From Epiperipatus broadwayi (Eukaryota > Onychophora > Udeonychophora > Euonychophora > Peripatidae), in assembly GCA_028023455.1 (NCBI GenBank), contig JAQFVV010012509.1:992001-1056000 (forward strand): a stretch of 64,000 nt of DNA. Reading direction: 5' to 3'. The position numbers were made by a program, and so were the translations under genes. This document shows, in pieces, positions 23,758-37,089 of this stretch (its first letter is position 1; each line of letters opens with the position of its first letter). Under the pieces are notes generated by a model. The model was given only the letters and a program-made list of their open reading frames with translations. It was not told the DNA's origin and did no database searches.

Positions 23758-25003
23758 AATAAATGGAAAATTTGCAAAACAATAGGTTTATATAGCCAAT
23801 TTTTTTTTAAAAGTACTCTATATGAAAGTCTTGTTCTATTTTACCGTTTTCTTTTTGTTATTGTTGTTTTACTTCTACTATGGAACACTAGATAGTGTTA
23901 TATATGTAATAATTCATTAATATAATAATAGATTATTAACAGTTGAAAAGGGCACTAAACCATGTATTGAAAAAGGGTTTTTTACGTATGATTAATAATA
24001 TATATAGTAGCTGTTTTATTTGTTGTTGTAATTTATATGAAGTAACAGCATATTGGAATTCATTATTTCCATTTTTGATGAGTTAAAGAGAGAAACACAA
24101 CAGTGCCATTTAAAATAACCAGTGAAGATTTTTTTCCCTGAATAAAAGAATCAATTTCGAACAAGGATCCCCAGACTATAGCCCATGGTCTAATCTGATT
24201 TACAAGGTTTTGTCAAATCCATAAGATTTTATAAGGTCTTATTGTTAGTTATAAAAAAAGTTTTAGGTTATATATGCAGCAAGAAAATTAAATAACAACT
24301 GAAAAATGCAAAACATTATTATGTTGATTAAGGAGACTTAAGTTCTCTGAAAGCGCTCAGCTGTATAATTCTTTTCTAATAATTCTAAGCTTCACTTTTT
24401 TGCGTAAAGTGCAATTTAAAACTTACCACTCAAAGGTGAAGTAAAAAACAAGGATTTTATTTCAAATATTATTAATATTTATGTACTAAAATTTTTAATA
24501 TATTTCATATTTTTAAAGGAAGTTAACATTATCATAAATAAAATGTTATTTTATTTATTTTCTGATAAAACAAATATATTGATCATCAATAACATTTAAA
24601 AATATGAATTTTCATCTAATTACAAAAATCTTCAGTTTATTTATCCAATAATTGGGAGTTTCTTTGTTTTCTCTGCAACTCAAACATTAAGTTCAAAGGA
24701 ATTATCGTTCGTTCTTCATTTCTGACATTATTTTATTTAGTTTCTTGTTGGTATATTTTGTCAATTTGTATAAAGATAATGTTAAACCATTAAGTAAAAT
24801 CTTTTAATTTTCCAACACAGATGTTTAAAGATGTATTTTTAAAAAAGAGTTATTGAACTATTATATTAGAGAGAGGAAAAACAATTGTTTTTCATTATGA
24901 ATCAAAATATGAACTGAATCAAATATTTTAAATAAGAGTATCATTTTTATTTAACGTTTCATGTTACTTTTTAGATATAAACAAATAATTGAAATCATTA
25001 AAG
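23758..25003. other. AT-rich non-coding DNA
   Basis: No gene. Near 24337-24350, GAAAGCGCTCAGCTG is the reverse complement of the motif at about 13492. It may mark the end of the Penelope insertion to its left, which I infer only from position. Confidence 0.4.
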
Positions 25004-25402
25004 CAGGGGTCCCCAACTCTATGCCTGTGGGCACCATGGTGCCCGCAGACCATTTCAGGTGTGCCTGCCGCTATCCGAACCCGATAAAAAAATTATTTAT
25101 CTGACACAAATAAATTTTATTTTTAAAATTTCTTATAAATTATTGTATTATATTGTAATCAAATTGTAGGGCATACTATACATTTACAGCGTAAAAATAT
25201 AAACGTTAATTATATGTTAAAATTTTATTTTTGAAATAAATATTTTTTTGTACATTATGTGTATTATTAACAATTTCCAATTACAAATTTACATTGAAAA
25301 AATAAATGGTGCCCGCCATCTGGTTGAAAAAATAAATGATGCCCGCCACCTGGCTGGTATTATAGAATGTGCTCTTAAGCGCAAAAAGATTGGGGACCCC
25401 TG
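25004..25402. mobile_element. hAT-type MITE, family A copy 2, with perfect 8-bp TSD
   Basis: Starts CAGGGGTCCCCAACTC and ends GATTGGGGACCCCTG, flanked by identical CATTAAAG octamers (24996-25003 and 25403-25410). The interior matches the 6402-6738 copy in inverted orientation (GGGCACCATGGTGCC, CTATCCGAACCC, and a doubled GATGCCCGCCA-type block). It is 399 bp long and non-autonomous. The open frame 25248-25442 is only the element read through. Confidence 0.92.
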
Positions 25403-25410
25403 CATTAAAG

Positions 25411-28400
25411 TCAGCCCAATTTCGAAGATCTTTTTTTATTAAAAGAAAAAAAAGGCAGGGTTGACAAAATTTGTTTCTTTCTTTACATGCAATTAACTAT
25501 GGTATTGAAACATAGGAACTAGAATTGAAATGCCAAATACAATTTTAATTTTTGTATTTAAATTTGACATTTCTGAGTTTGATCTTCCTATCTACTATTG
25601 TTTCTATATTAATAAAACTAAGATCCAAACGAATTTTTCAAAAAAAAACAAACAACCCCCCAATTATCAATTTTCTCATTTCAAAATTGCTGGGGATCTA
25701 AAAAAAATAAAGCAAATCGCAGATCAAAATATTACTCTTACCTTACTGATGTATAATTTTAATAAAAAATATTTTCAATTATACTTGAATGACAATAGCA
25801 AATTTACTACACTGTATAATTTATTCAAGTCATAAGATAAAATACTTTATAACCTATTATAAATATCTTTGAATTATAATCATGTCATAGCCTGTAACTT
25901 TATTATAAGATATTAACAATATTTTCAACTTATTGCCATACTATAAAACAAACAATGGATAATTTTTTAATATTTTATGGATTTGATTAAAAAAGTGCTT
26001 CATTCATGCTTAAAAATGACAGAACATTAGAGAAAAGTATTTGGAAAATAGAATAAATATATGCTTGATTTTGCCATTTTAATGGAAAAAGAAATTGACT
26101 ATATAAATAATTTTGGCATTTTTTATAAAAACCTGTTAAGGGAACTTCCATTATTTCCACGAATTGCATGTCATTAATTTGATATATTTTAATTTTTAAA
26201 TTATTAATATTTGTTTTAATTATAAATTTATTAACCTAAGTAATATTTACTAAGTTTCTTCTTAAACGAAGTCAAGAATCTCTCAGCACTTCAACCTACT
26301 TTCTATATAAATAGGTGAAGCTGAAGTGGTTAGCTAGATCTGAGAGCGTGACGCTATTCAATACTTCACTGAATTAATTTTTATGTGAATTTTATTTACT
26401 CATCTATCCACTAAATTCATTCTTTGTTAAAGATTATAAATAAAATGTGTAATAGCAGACATAAATGCTTCATCAGTTTAATTCTGGAGAAATATGATCA
26501 ATGATCAAAAGTTGTTATATTTAAAAGAAACTGTCTATATATTCATTAAATTCTCTTTTTACTATTAGAAATACATTGTGAAAGATGATCTACTTTGAAA
26601 CAAATCGAACAATGAATTTTATTACTGCCATGAAATTTAGAACTTTTTTATTTGTAAAATAGGCTCTTTAATAAATAGCCTACTTACCAACAATATTTCC
26701 AAGAGGAAGAGAAAAAGACTGTAGTTATTAGACTTTCCAACTGATAGGTGAAACTTTGAGCATTTTTCCATTCTTGTTTTACTCTCTCTAGCTAAGAATA
26801 TCTAAATACTCATTTAGTTACCAATGTTAGATGGTTATTCGAGTTGATTGTGAATCAGCTACCTAAACCAAAAATTTTAAGCTCTTTGAAAATAATTCAT
26901 CTGGTCAAGTTTTGAATTCCAAGTTATAGGCAAAAATATTTTTATATATCATCTGCTCTAGAGTATGATACACAATTTTTTAAAAATTAAAACAGATTTT
27001 TTAAGAATAATAGAATCCCAGTAAACAGATTTATTACAAATTAATGCAAATTGAATATAGAAGTGATTCTGAACAAAACTTCTGCTACAGCCAAAATTCT
27101 ATTGATTCTCAAAACCAATAGAAAGGTTTAACAACTGTAATAAGAGCAGTAATCAATTTATTTAAAAGCTATATAATGGTCTTCATCAGTGAAAATCAAT
27201 ATACCGTAGCCATTTTTAAAATATCTTTTACAGTTGCTAAACTAATAACTTGAAAATTGAATCCAAACCAAATTTTTTCTCAAATAAGTTCGCAGTTAAC
27301 AAGTGACTGAGGTCAGTAAAATATATACATTTGCTATCATAATGTCTGCTGAATTCCAGGGGGTATTATTTACAATACCAGCTGGGTAGCATCGATACAT
27401 TCATAGGAAAGAAAATATCAATGAAAATAAAATTTAAACAAGAGTTTATTCACTCATTAAAAACAAATATATACAAGTAGAGAAAACCTAAGCATTTTAT
27501 TCTTAGAAAATAAGATATCTAATTATAGATTTATCTTCAAGCAGTGTAACTAATAATTTTTTATATGCAAGCTTAGAAAACATTGTCTGTATATGTGTGT
27601 TATGTTTACTAACATTTGTTATAAGCAAATCTGCACTTTATATATCAATTGAGTTTCAGCATTAATCTGAATATTTTAGCACATATTAATTTTATTATCT
27701 GATTGAAAAAACTTTATTTACAATATAATGAGTACATCTACATATAGTGACAATTCAGACCATGTAGCTATATAAGAAAATTGGTTTAGGGTTTAAAACC
27801 TTAGTGTTTGAAATTTTCCAATTACTAGTTTGGAAAGTATAAAAAGCAATAGTAACTGCTATGGGCAATGCAATGCTTTTTACTATTGAAGGCCAATGGC
27901 CATAAGCTTTACTGTATATTTGATTGGCACTACTATATCGTGTCCTTTGATTGCTCACAATTACAAACATAATCAATCAGAAAGATATTATCTATTTTTG
28001 GAAAAATATATTTTTTGCCAACAAACTTTTTTCAAAAATGAAATATAAACAATTAATATTCAATCATTTAAGACAAATCAACATATACACAACTTTTTAT
28101 TTAGAAATGTTTTCTGTATTAAATCTGATATTACAAAAATCAGCAAATTCATTTATTACATTAAATATTTAATTTCTTTTTATTATTATTATTTTCAAAA
28201 TAAATGTATTTTTTAATTTAATAAAAATATAATATTATTAAATGAGTGAAAATGCATTCTTGGACTTGTGCGTGTGTGCTTGAGGATAGAGAATTTCTTT
28301 AGAAAATTAATTTTCTCCAGCAACCATTCATTAGAAAATTATCTATGTAACCTTTTTTCCAAAATAGTTTGAAAACTTCTAATGTAGAAATCTAATATTT

Positions 28401-28649
28401 GTTTGCAAATTATTTTATCCCATGAACTACCTGCTCAGGAATCATACCGTGGTTATAAATCATAAATAATGAAAAAATTGGGTTAAATGCAAAAATTAAT
28501 TAAAAAAGATTGTGTAAATATTAAACTAAATATAAAAATTACATGGCTCCACATGTGTTTAAAAAACACATCACTGGAATATTCTTTTATAAAATAGCGA
28601 TAAATCCAAACTCCTAACCAGCCATATCACTTGCATGGATTAGTGCATT
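25411..28649. other. AT-rich non-coding DNA
   Basis: Several short open frames (e.g. 25530-25835, 27951-28172) are long only because of chance and have strongly A/T-driven composition (Asn, Ile, Lys, Phe, Tyr). A small hairpin lies near 26286-26325 (CACTTCAACCTA / TAGGTGAAGCTG). Confidence 0.45.
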
Positions 28650-28765
28650 GAAATTATGGATTCTGTTGGAGTTCAGGGTCCACAGATTGCAACTATCCTC
28701 CATTGTTTCTAGTGCTCAAACTTCTTATAAACTCTCAAGGAATAAACTATTTCATTATTCTATTA
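28650..28765. repeat. Dispersed repeat family, copy 1
   Basis: A block with GGTCCACAGATTGCAACTAT, TTCTAGTGCTCAAACTTCTT and GGAATAAACTATTTCATTAT is shared with two adjacent copies at 57261-57365 and 57377-57485. Shared order and spacing make this a real repeat family. It has no coding content I can identify and may be a SINE or LINE tail. Confidence 0.65.
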
Positions 28766-31435
28766 TTAACCATATTAGAACTTTACGTTTTATTTTTCTT
28801 TCGTATTACAAACTTATTTAATAAAATAATCATAAACTTCACTATTTAGATTTTAAATATGAACTTAAGTTTGAACAATTTTATTAAAATAAACTCTATT
28901 TTTTAAAAAAAAACATAAATTTAAAATTTTATTAATGCATATGTAGATAACCCATTCCCACAATGCAGAAAAGTATATATTCTGTGTATGCATAATTCTA
29001 TTACTTATTCAATAACGTAAACTGTGAAACACATGCACCATATATGCATGGGTTGTGTTAATTTTTAATTTGAATTATCCTACAATTTTATTCACAGTTT
29101 CTCTTGTAGAAGATTTATTGCAAAGTAGCTAAGTTCAATTTGATAGATTAATTTTTCTAGACAGGAATTCTTTTTGTTGAGTTTGTAAACAATTCTTGTA
29201 ATGAGATTTTTTTTTTTTAATACTAAAAATCATCAATTAGTTTTTAATATTAAATGTTTTTAACAATATCTGTTTTCTATACCCTCTAACTTCTGTGACT
29301 GCATAAATTTTAAAAATAAAATTAAAAAAAAAGAAAGAATTAATGACTAAAAAAAAAATATTAATGTAAATAAAAATCATCAAATAAAAAATATATGAAG
29401 ATATGTATGTGTATTTAAGTGTATATATTCTTATACATATGCCTGTATTTACACACACACAGTTACAATTAAAGATTTAGATTCCATATTTTTTTTCTTT
29501 ATGTATAAATAGTGTGAAAAGAATGTAAACAGAGTGATATTCCATAATTATAAGTTTTAATTCTGATATTCTTTGTAATTTGGTTTTATAGTAAAAATGG
29601 AAAACTTAGAATCATCAATATATAATGTCTTACTATATTATCAACATCACTTCTCACATTGATTAGATACAGAGACATAAATAGGAGAAGAATTTAAATA
29701 TCACAGTAATATATAGTTTATATTTGACAATCATATTAAAATTATATAAATCTCAAAGCTTGTCTCTCTTATATGTATATAGTTTGCACAATTGTACATA
29801 AACTAAAATGTTTAAAATGTATTGAGCATAAATTAAATTTTTATCAAAAGAAATGAATGCATAAAATAATATACTTCTGAAATAAATTTCCAGTATGGTA
29901 ATGTTGGAGAATAAAAGGAACATCAATATATGTTAATAATTTGATTAATTTCAAGTTTTAATTTAAATCTAATTATAGAACCTTATTTTATAAACACCAT
30001 ACTCTTAATCAACACTTAATCATAACAACAATAAGTTACATAAATGATTGTATAAATAATTTTCATTAACTTAAAAATTATTTTATAATGAAGTATATTG
30101 TATTTATGAGCATTTAATGTGATTTGCAGAAATAAAGCAGAAAAACATTGGGAGGGGGGGGGATAACATTTATAGTTAATTAGAAAGAAAGAACTTGAGA
30201 AAATACAAAATTAGAATCACAAACATCATATATAAATTATTTATATATGCATGTTGTATGTGCGTGTGCATAAAAGATTACATTTTCCAAACATTAATTT
30301 AATAAATAAAGTAGTATTTCTAGTATGTTTTTTTTTAAATAGGCAAGTAGTAAATTTAATTTCTAGTCATTCTTTAAAATAACTTTCTTTTAATTAATTA
30401 AATAAAATTGTTTTTAAAATTTTAATTCTAACTAAAAAATAATTACGCATTTCATTATCAAGTTTGCTTAATTAAAGATGTTTTTCAAAACAAGAAATTA
30501 ATTTTTAACATGATTAGAATATAGAAACAAAAAACAATTAAAAGTTGTATTTATATATTGGACTATTTCCATCATCCAATATTAAGTGTTGAACATCTTT
30601 AGAAAAATTTAACTTTATTTAAATATTCCAATTGCAATCATCTGTTAGTAATAGTACACAGATTAGTATATGCACAACATTTTGAGGTATTATTTTCCTT
30701 TCTTCGTCAGTTGTTACAACTAAAATACCATCATCACAAACCTTCAGGAAAATACAAATAAAGTTTTGATTTTCCATTTCAGGTAAAATAAAACCAAAAG
30801 AATGTAGGATCTAATGAAAATAGTTTAATTATTAGCTAGATAATTTTGTTTTGTTAACTATTGTAAAAACTATATAAAGAGAAAACTTTGTTTAGTTAGT
30901 TTGTAAGTGTATGTGATAAATTAATAATTTTTGTAAGTTGGTTGTATAACATTATTTTCCTAGATTTGTCTATAAAAAGTTAGCTATGGGAAAAGAATTT
31001 CTTCAGAAGAAAAAAGACTGACTCCAAGTTTGATTCAAAGTCATCATGAAGTGTGAAAAACAAATAATAATTAAAATATTAGCTGAGAAAGTTAAAAGTC
31101 ATGGATGAATAATTAAAATAATTCTTGGATCTCTTCCCTTGATTAGAAACTTCTATTCTAAATGGTATCTTGTGCATCCCTTCATCTGCCTAATAAGTAT
31201 TTTATAAATGTATCTTAATTTCACTGTGGAAGAAAACCAGAAGATACATTGCAAATTCACCAAAGATTTCTATTTAGAGAAGATTGTAAATGGTTTATTG
31301 ATAAAAACCTTTATTATAATTTTAATAATAAAAAGGATATCAAATATTTAATTGTATATCACAAGTATAATTTTCCTAATTATTATTATTATTATTTTTT
31401 ATTAGTTTACTTTTTTAATATTGTTAAAAATTTAA
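28766..31435. other. AT-rich non-coding DNA
   Basis: No supported gene. A short (AC)n is at about 29450-29460 and a run of 9 G at 30154-30162. A block containing ACCATCATCACAAACCTTCA at 30728 is repeated at about 55002. Confidence 0.4.
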
Positions 31436-32015
31436 AAGTGAACAGAGTAACATCTTCACTCTCTCAAACCAAGATGCTTCAGATAGGCCTATACAAATTA
31501 GAATTTAGGTTAAAGATAAGATGTCATTCTTATCTTTATAAAGTCTAGCTTGTAATTGGATTTGAGTTTGCTCTGTACTCAACACATAGCAATGAGTTAT
31601 TATAAAATCAGCAAGACACAAATGTTAAAAAGGTGAAAATCTTTCTTTTTAATGTCATATAACCTATGCACTTAATAAATAAATCTGAATGTTACGTAAT
31701 ATCTATTAATTTATAATATTAATATGTAAATAATGTAGTAAATCGAAAGATTTTGTGAATGTTGGTGTATGTAAGAAAATAATGGATTTACAAGTGAATA
31801 GACTAGCATCTTCACTATCTCAAACCAAGACACTTCAGATTGACCTATATAAAACAGAATTTAGGTTAAAGATAAGAAACCATTCTTATCTTTATAGTCT
31901 CTATCTTGTATTTGGGTTTGAGAGTTTCCTCTGTACTCAATACTATAGCATTGAGTTATTATAAAATCAGTAAGGCGCATATGTTAAAAAGGTAAAATCC
32001 TTTGGCTTTAATATT
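31436..32015. repeat. 355-bp tandem duplication of an unrecognised unit
   Basis: Two direct copies, from 31436 and 31791, share CATCTTCACTCTCTCAAACC, an AATTTAGGTTAAAGATAAGA block that folds with the following TTCTTATCTTTATA, CTCTGTACTCAA, GAGTTATTATAAAATCAG and ATGTTAAAAAGG. Similarity is about 80 percent by eye and covers about 220 bp of each 355-bp period. The strongly conserved end followed by a less conserved linker is SINE-like, but I see no tRNA-type promoter. Short open frames inside both copies (31249-31548, 31755-31964) share the peptide phrase SSLSQTK only because the DNA is duplicated. Confidence 0.8.
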
Positions 32016-33897
32016 TTTTAATATTATTTTGCTTTATGTATCGATCAAGAATCAAAATATATTTCAAATAGAGAGATTTAATGGGAAGAGTGATAACTTA
32101 TATTATTCACTTAATATAATAAATTAATATTGACTTAGATAAAAACAGTAAATTGCAGAAATTTGAAATGTATTTACCAACATAAATTTAATGTTTCATT
32201 ATTTGAAAAAATTAAGCAATCTATTTTCTTTTTATATGTTAGATTTACTAATTTTAAAATGTTACTGTATTATTTAATATGATAAAAAGAATACTAAAAA
32301 GTTTAGATTATTTTTAAGGAAATTGAAAGAGTCTAATAAAAATAATTTGCTTTATTAAATAGGTTCCTCTGATAAATAAAAGATTAATTTGATAAAAGAT
32401 TAAAATTATATGTCAGTTAAAATTCAAACTTTACATTACACTCCTTATCTATTGAAATAAAATTTATTCAACATTAGTGCATGAATAAGAGCGTGTTGAG
32501 GTATATATCATGTAGGAAGATGAGATTCGGTAATCTTATGGCTTTGAAAATTAATCATATTTAGACAGGAGATAAATTTTATGAGTTGTTAATTTTTAAA
32601 CAAATTATAAAGATATTTAAAATATATAAAACTGCTTATGATCCTATTATGCTTAAATGCAGCCTAGATAAAGGGATTTTAAAAAACCCACAGTAATAAG
32701 AATTTATTTAAATTAATGTTTAAGAATAAAACAATATTTTATACTTTATTGTCAATGTTATATACAGTTGAGGGAAAACCAATACCCACAGTGGTTAAGC
32801 AATGAAAGAGAAAGTTGTATATATGTGCAAGTTATAGAATAATATTGATTACAATGTATTTATTGTCAGCCATGCCAATTCACGAGTTTAGAGGATAATT
32901 TACCCTGGATTTATTCATATTTTGTCATGGACAATTAATGTGCCCTATAATATAATCATAATGAGATAATTGAAAAAATGAATTCATAAATATTGTAGGA
33001 TTTTGGAGAATGATTTATTAATATTTTGTTATATGCAGTTACCATAGCTCCGTTATACAAAACCACGAAGATACTTTTTTAAAGATATATATCATGGCTT
33101 AGGTATGAAATGGAGGTTATTGAGATATTTTCTTATATATTAGTTTTAATTTAATAGATATAGCAAAGGACATGATCACATTTGCTTCTTAGTAATAGTA
33201 TTAATTAATTCTGTTTATGATATATTTTTACTGTGGTATACTTAAATTTAATCATATAGTTTCAAGATGATCTTAGTACTTTATGATTATTATTAAGGAC
33301 ATTACAACCATAAAGTATGAGAATAATTCAATATTAAGAAAATTTATAGAATATTAATAAAAAAGAAATACATTTCTAAAACATTATATCCAAACTTATA
33401 AGGTAAGTCCATACATATTAATGTTTAATAGAATATATGTGATATATCCACAACATATTGTGAGTATATCATTACAGTAGGTAAAATAATTATTATCAAA
33501 GTAAATAAATTGTCATTCTCTTATTAAGTTGTAATTCATTTGATTATTTATGAGAACATATTTAAGTAATAGAATATTTAAATCCTATTAAATATTGTTA
33601 ATTAAATCTGGAATGTAAGTTTATCAGAGAAAAGAAATGTAAGCTGAATAAATGAGAAGTTCGTTTTAAAATTAATGGTCATGAATAAGTAGTATGTCTT
33701 GTGAATTCAAAATCTTTGATAAAAAATTCGTAATTCATAAATTTTTGTATATAAATTAGAATAGAATGTATATTGAAGCATCAAGATAATAAATAAATAT
33801 AGTTAACATGTTTGTTAAATTGCTATTCTTTTGTGTGTTATTTAGAAAGATGAGAAAGGCTCATTAATTCGTAATATATGTTGTAAATAAATCAACC
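32016..33897. other. AT-rich non-coding DNA
   Basis: No supported feature. Confidence 0.4.
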
Positions 33898-34048
33898 TCA
33901 CCGACGAAGGCCACAAGCCAGAAACTAGTGTGGGGATATTGGATGAGTAGGTACTAGATAGGGATTTTATGCAAAAACCTTCCTGCATCCATTGATTACT
34001 CTGGCTTGCACTGAGTGGTGCTACTGCATGGAGAGTTTTGCCTCTGTG
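33898..34048 (+). mobile_element. Foldback retroposon family F, copy 3 (one arm only)
   Basis: Only the right half of the family F hairpin is present: GACGAAGGCCACAAGCCAGA, TGGGGATATTGGATGAGTAG, TTCCTGCATCCATTGATTAC and the end GAGAGTTTTGCCTCTGT. The 5' module and left arm are missing. Loss of the 5' part with an intact 3' end is what target-primed reverse transcription commonly produces. Confidence 0.72.
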
Positions 34049-34269
34049 AATAAGAATAAAAGGATAAAGGAAGAGATAGAGGAAAATAGCTATTTACTAT
34101 TGTTCATATAGTTTTAATAAGTACAATTATTGTTATGATTATCTACGGCATACCATGTAAAATCAAAACTTAAGGACAGATTTTAGGATATTTGGTTTAA
34201 ACTCACTTTCTATCATCTTCTATGTTCTGAAAGAACTTTGGTGACATTCAGTTACACCAATTTACTAAT

Positions 34270-34983
34270 TGTAGTGTTTGTAAAAATGGCAGACATTTTT
34301 GTGCACTCCAGAAAAAACTAGAATTTATTCGAGAGGTTGTTTTTAGATTGCACTCTGATAACTGAGGAATTTAATTAATGCATTGTCATAATGGCGATCG
34401 ACAATTCCAAGAAATATTTGCTTATTACAAATATTTCTGGATAAGAGACGTTGCCTTATTGGACAGTGTATTGATTGATTGTTGCAGTTATCAGAGAGCA
34501 ATAAGAGGACTGTGTAACATCTATGCAGTGCAGTATTGAGGGCAGTATTTGAGTAGACGTCTGTTTAACACCAGCAGAGATATCTCACATTAGTGCTTGC
34601 GGTTAATGACCAGCACCCAGTGAAAATGTAGTTCACTGGTATAGCTGAAGGAGACCGCAGCGGAGATATTCAGAGCCTTCGTTGGAGAGCATTCATTGCA
34701 GACCAATTCGTTGGAGAGCTCGTTGCAGACCAATTTGTTGGAGAGCATCCGCTTGCAGACCATTCGTTTGGAGAGCACCCAGTGCAGAGAATACAGAGTA
34801 TATTCACAGCATTCGCAGCAGAGCATTAGTGGCAAGAAAACAGCGTGGGAATTGAACATTAGCGAATGTTATTGGATAGCCGCACAGTCGTAAGTGCGGA
34901 TATAACACTAATAAATAAATATTTTTTTAGTATCTAATCTCCAGTGGCAATTAATGCACATTTCATGCTCGTGCAGAATTACA
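34270..34983. mobile_element. GC-richer island with minisatellite; possible solo LTR
   Basis: This segment is clearly richer in G+C and CG than the flanks. It starts TGTAGTG and ends ATTACA, the TG...CA pattern with short inverted ends seen in many Gypsy-type LTRs, and has AATAAATAAAT near 34910. The 5-bp flanks do not match, so the LTR call is weak. Inside are a 17-bp inverted pair (about 34347 and 34486), a hairpin at 34407-34440 and a minisatellite at 34682-34796. Neither overlapping open frame (34590-34859 minus, 34696-34893 plus) resembles a protein I know. Confidence 0.3.
34682..34796. repeat. Minisatellite of about 29 bp, four units
   Basis: Four imperfect units of TTGGAGAGC plus a variable stretch plus TTGCAGACCAATTCG. 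Unit length varies (27-30 bp), so the reading frame is not held. Confidence 0.8.
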
Positions 34984-37089
34984 ATGTTATACATAGTATT
35001 TTATTTTATAAACATGAATGAGATATTCCAACCTTTTAATCTCTTTCTGCTCATGCTTACAATCTTATATTTTAAAGTGCAATAGCAGAAGACATTGAAA
35101 AAAATATATTAATATCTACTAATGTGCATTTCATTCAACCAGCAGACCTTCTCAGTTATGTAGAATCTTACTTGTAAATGTTTTTTTTTAAAAAAAAAAA
35201 ACATTCCTTAAATGAAAATTCATATTTATGTAACTGAATAGATCTGGCTAAACAATATGCATTATACCACCAATAGTAGATGTTTCCAATAACTGCAATC
35301 ACTGGGTTTTGGATTACAATTAGTACTTCTAGATTTATAAATATCATTAAAAAAAGATAGAGGTGGAATTTAAATTTATTAAATCCACAACAATAAATTC
35401 AAACCAAAATTTTTTAATTTCAATAGATTGAAGTTGAACATAAAAATATACTTTGATTGATGTTTGATTACTAAATTAATGCTGCTTTTCAGAATATTTA
35501 TTATTTACTTAGCTGTGAACTTTTTTTTTTTTTGTGACAGCTTAACTATTAATAGAATATTATAAAGAAAACTGTAGGGACTCCAAGCAAAAGTTATAAC
35601 CACTAATGATTTTATTAAATTCTTCAATTCTGCAACAACAGCCATACACTTGACAGTTTATTAACTATATATTTCATGGTTTTGATGTTTACCAAATTCT
35701 ACCTAGGTCATAGATAAGTAAATCTCATTTTTAAAGTAAATTAGAGCAATGACCATAGATTATCCGAATCTATTGATATGATTTCTAGTAACATTTAGGA
35801 ACAACTAATCCAACTAGCATTATTGTTGGATCTGGAAAAAAATATTTGATTGGAATCTCATAAGAAGTTCATTTTTTATGCCATAATTTTTTGGTTGTAG
35901 ATTCTTTAGTGAATATCCAAACAAGACATCTTGATTTAAGACAACTCTTAGATGACAAAACTATATCTTGAATTACTAGAAAATCCAATCAACTTAACAG
36001 CATATTTTCTATAAGGCAACTTCCCTTTTAATATCTGATGGAGAATATATGAAAGAACAGGAAGCCACTGCATGAGTTTATAAAAATATCATCATCATCA
36101 TTAGTCATCAGTCAACAAAGTCCCAGTACATCAATTCTTCAACCTCTTCAATAATGTCATAGCTTTTGAAAATGCAACAATTGTTTTTTAATAAAAAGTC
36201 AAAGGTATTTAATGTGAAATCAATTAGTTTAAAAATACTGATGAAGAAAATTATTAATGTGGCTGATATCAATTTTTTTTTTTAGCACAAATGCTTTATA
36301 TCAAGTTAAAGTAATAATAAATAATGAAAAGTCTGCAATAATTATAATCTTTACTTTCATATGATAATATTTATACAATTCAAAATAGAATGAGAGGGGG
36401 GGAAATAATAAACTTCTTTTATTCAAAATCAGTAATTATATAAGAAAAATTTGAATGAAAAATATGATAATACTAATAATTTTCATATGTTTCTTAATGA
36501 TACATTTTCTTTTCAATTTTTGTTTTGTTTTGTAATGCACATATACACACAAATACATGTGAACTCATATAAATTATATAAACTTACAATAGTTAACCTC
36601 TGGTTATCATTAAAAATCTGTTTTAATATTTACTAAAGCTAATTCAGAAAACTTTTTCTCAAGGGCTTATTTTTGCTTTGATGAAAAAATTATTTGATTC
36701 TTCATTACATAAGTGATATATTACATTATTAGCACCTATGACTCGTTATAAAATATGAAAGAACTTCCCTTTTGAAAATATGAAGTTTTTGTGAGATTGC
36801 TATAAAGATTCTAATAAATATTTTGTTTCAAAACTCATTCAAAAGTTAAGATTCATATGCATGTTTCATCAAAATCTAAAAATATATTTATTATTTAAAT
36901 ATGTTAAGACATATATTAAACTTTTTTTTTATGATGCCAATAGATATTTTTAGTGATTATTCTGATTAGATAGCTGAAGAATTTAAATTGTATCAGCACA
37001 TAAATAGTCATTCAGAATCTAACTAAAAAAAAAAAATAAGTTTTTTATTGATTATACAAACCAATCTGTAAAATACAAATAGGTCCATA
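34984..37089. other. AT-rich non-coding DNA
   Basis: No supported gene. A near-perfect T/A palindrome is at about 35178-35203, and an ATCATCATCATCATTAGTC microsatellite at about 36088 resembles the 3' tail of RTE-like LINEs on the minus strand. Confidence 0.4.

Noticed and set aside
25248-25442. 64-aa plus-strand frame containing a short peptide repeat
   Set aside because: It is the sub-terminal repeat of the hAT MITE read as protein.
26260-26345. Possible small structured RNA around AGCACTTCAACCTA / TAGGTGAAGCTG
   Set aside because: A single short imperfect hairpin with no second copy or promoter is expected by chance in this much sequence.
30700-30720. Further hammerhead candidate (CGTCAG) and other CATCAG sites at 26.47, 27.19 and 60.30 kb
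   Set aside because: No stem II followed by GAAA at the required distance on either strand.
34590-34859. 89-aa minus-strand frame with repeated Cys-Asn phrases
   Set aside because: Produced by the 29-bp minisatellite; unit length is not a multiple of three throughout and nothing resembles a cysteine-rich protein family.
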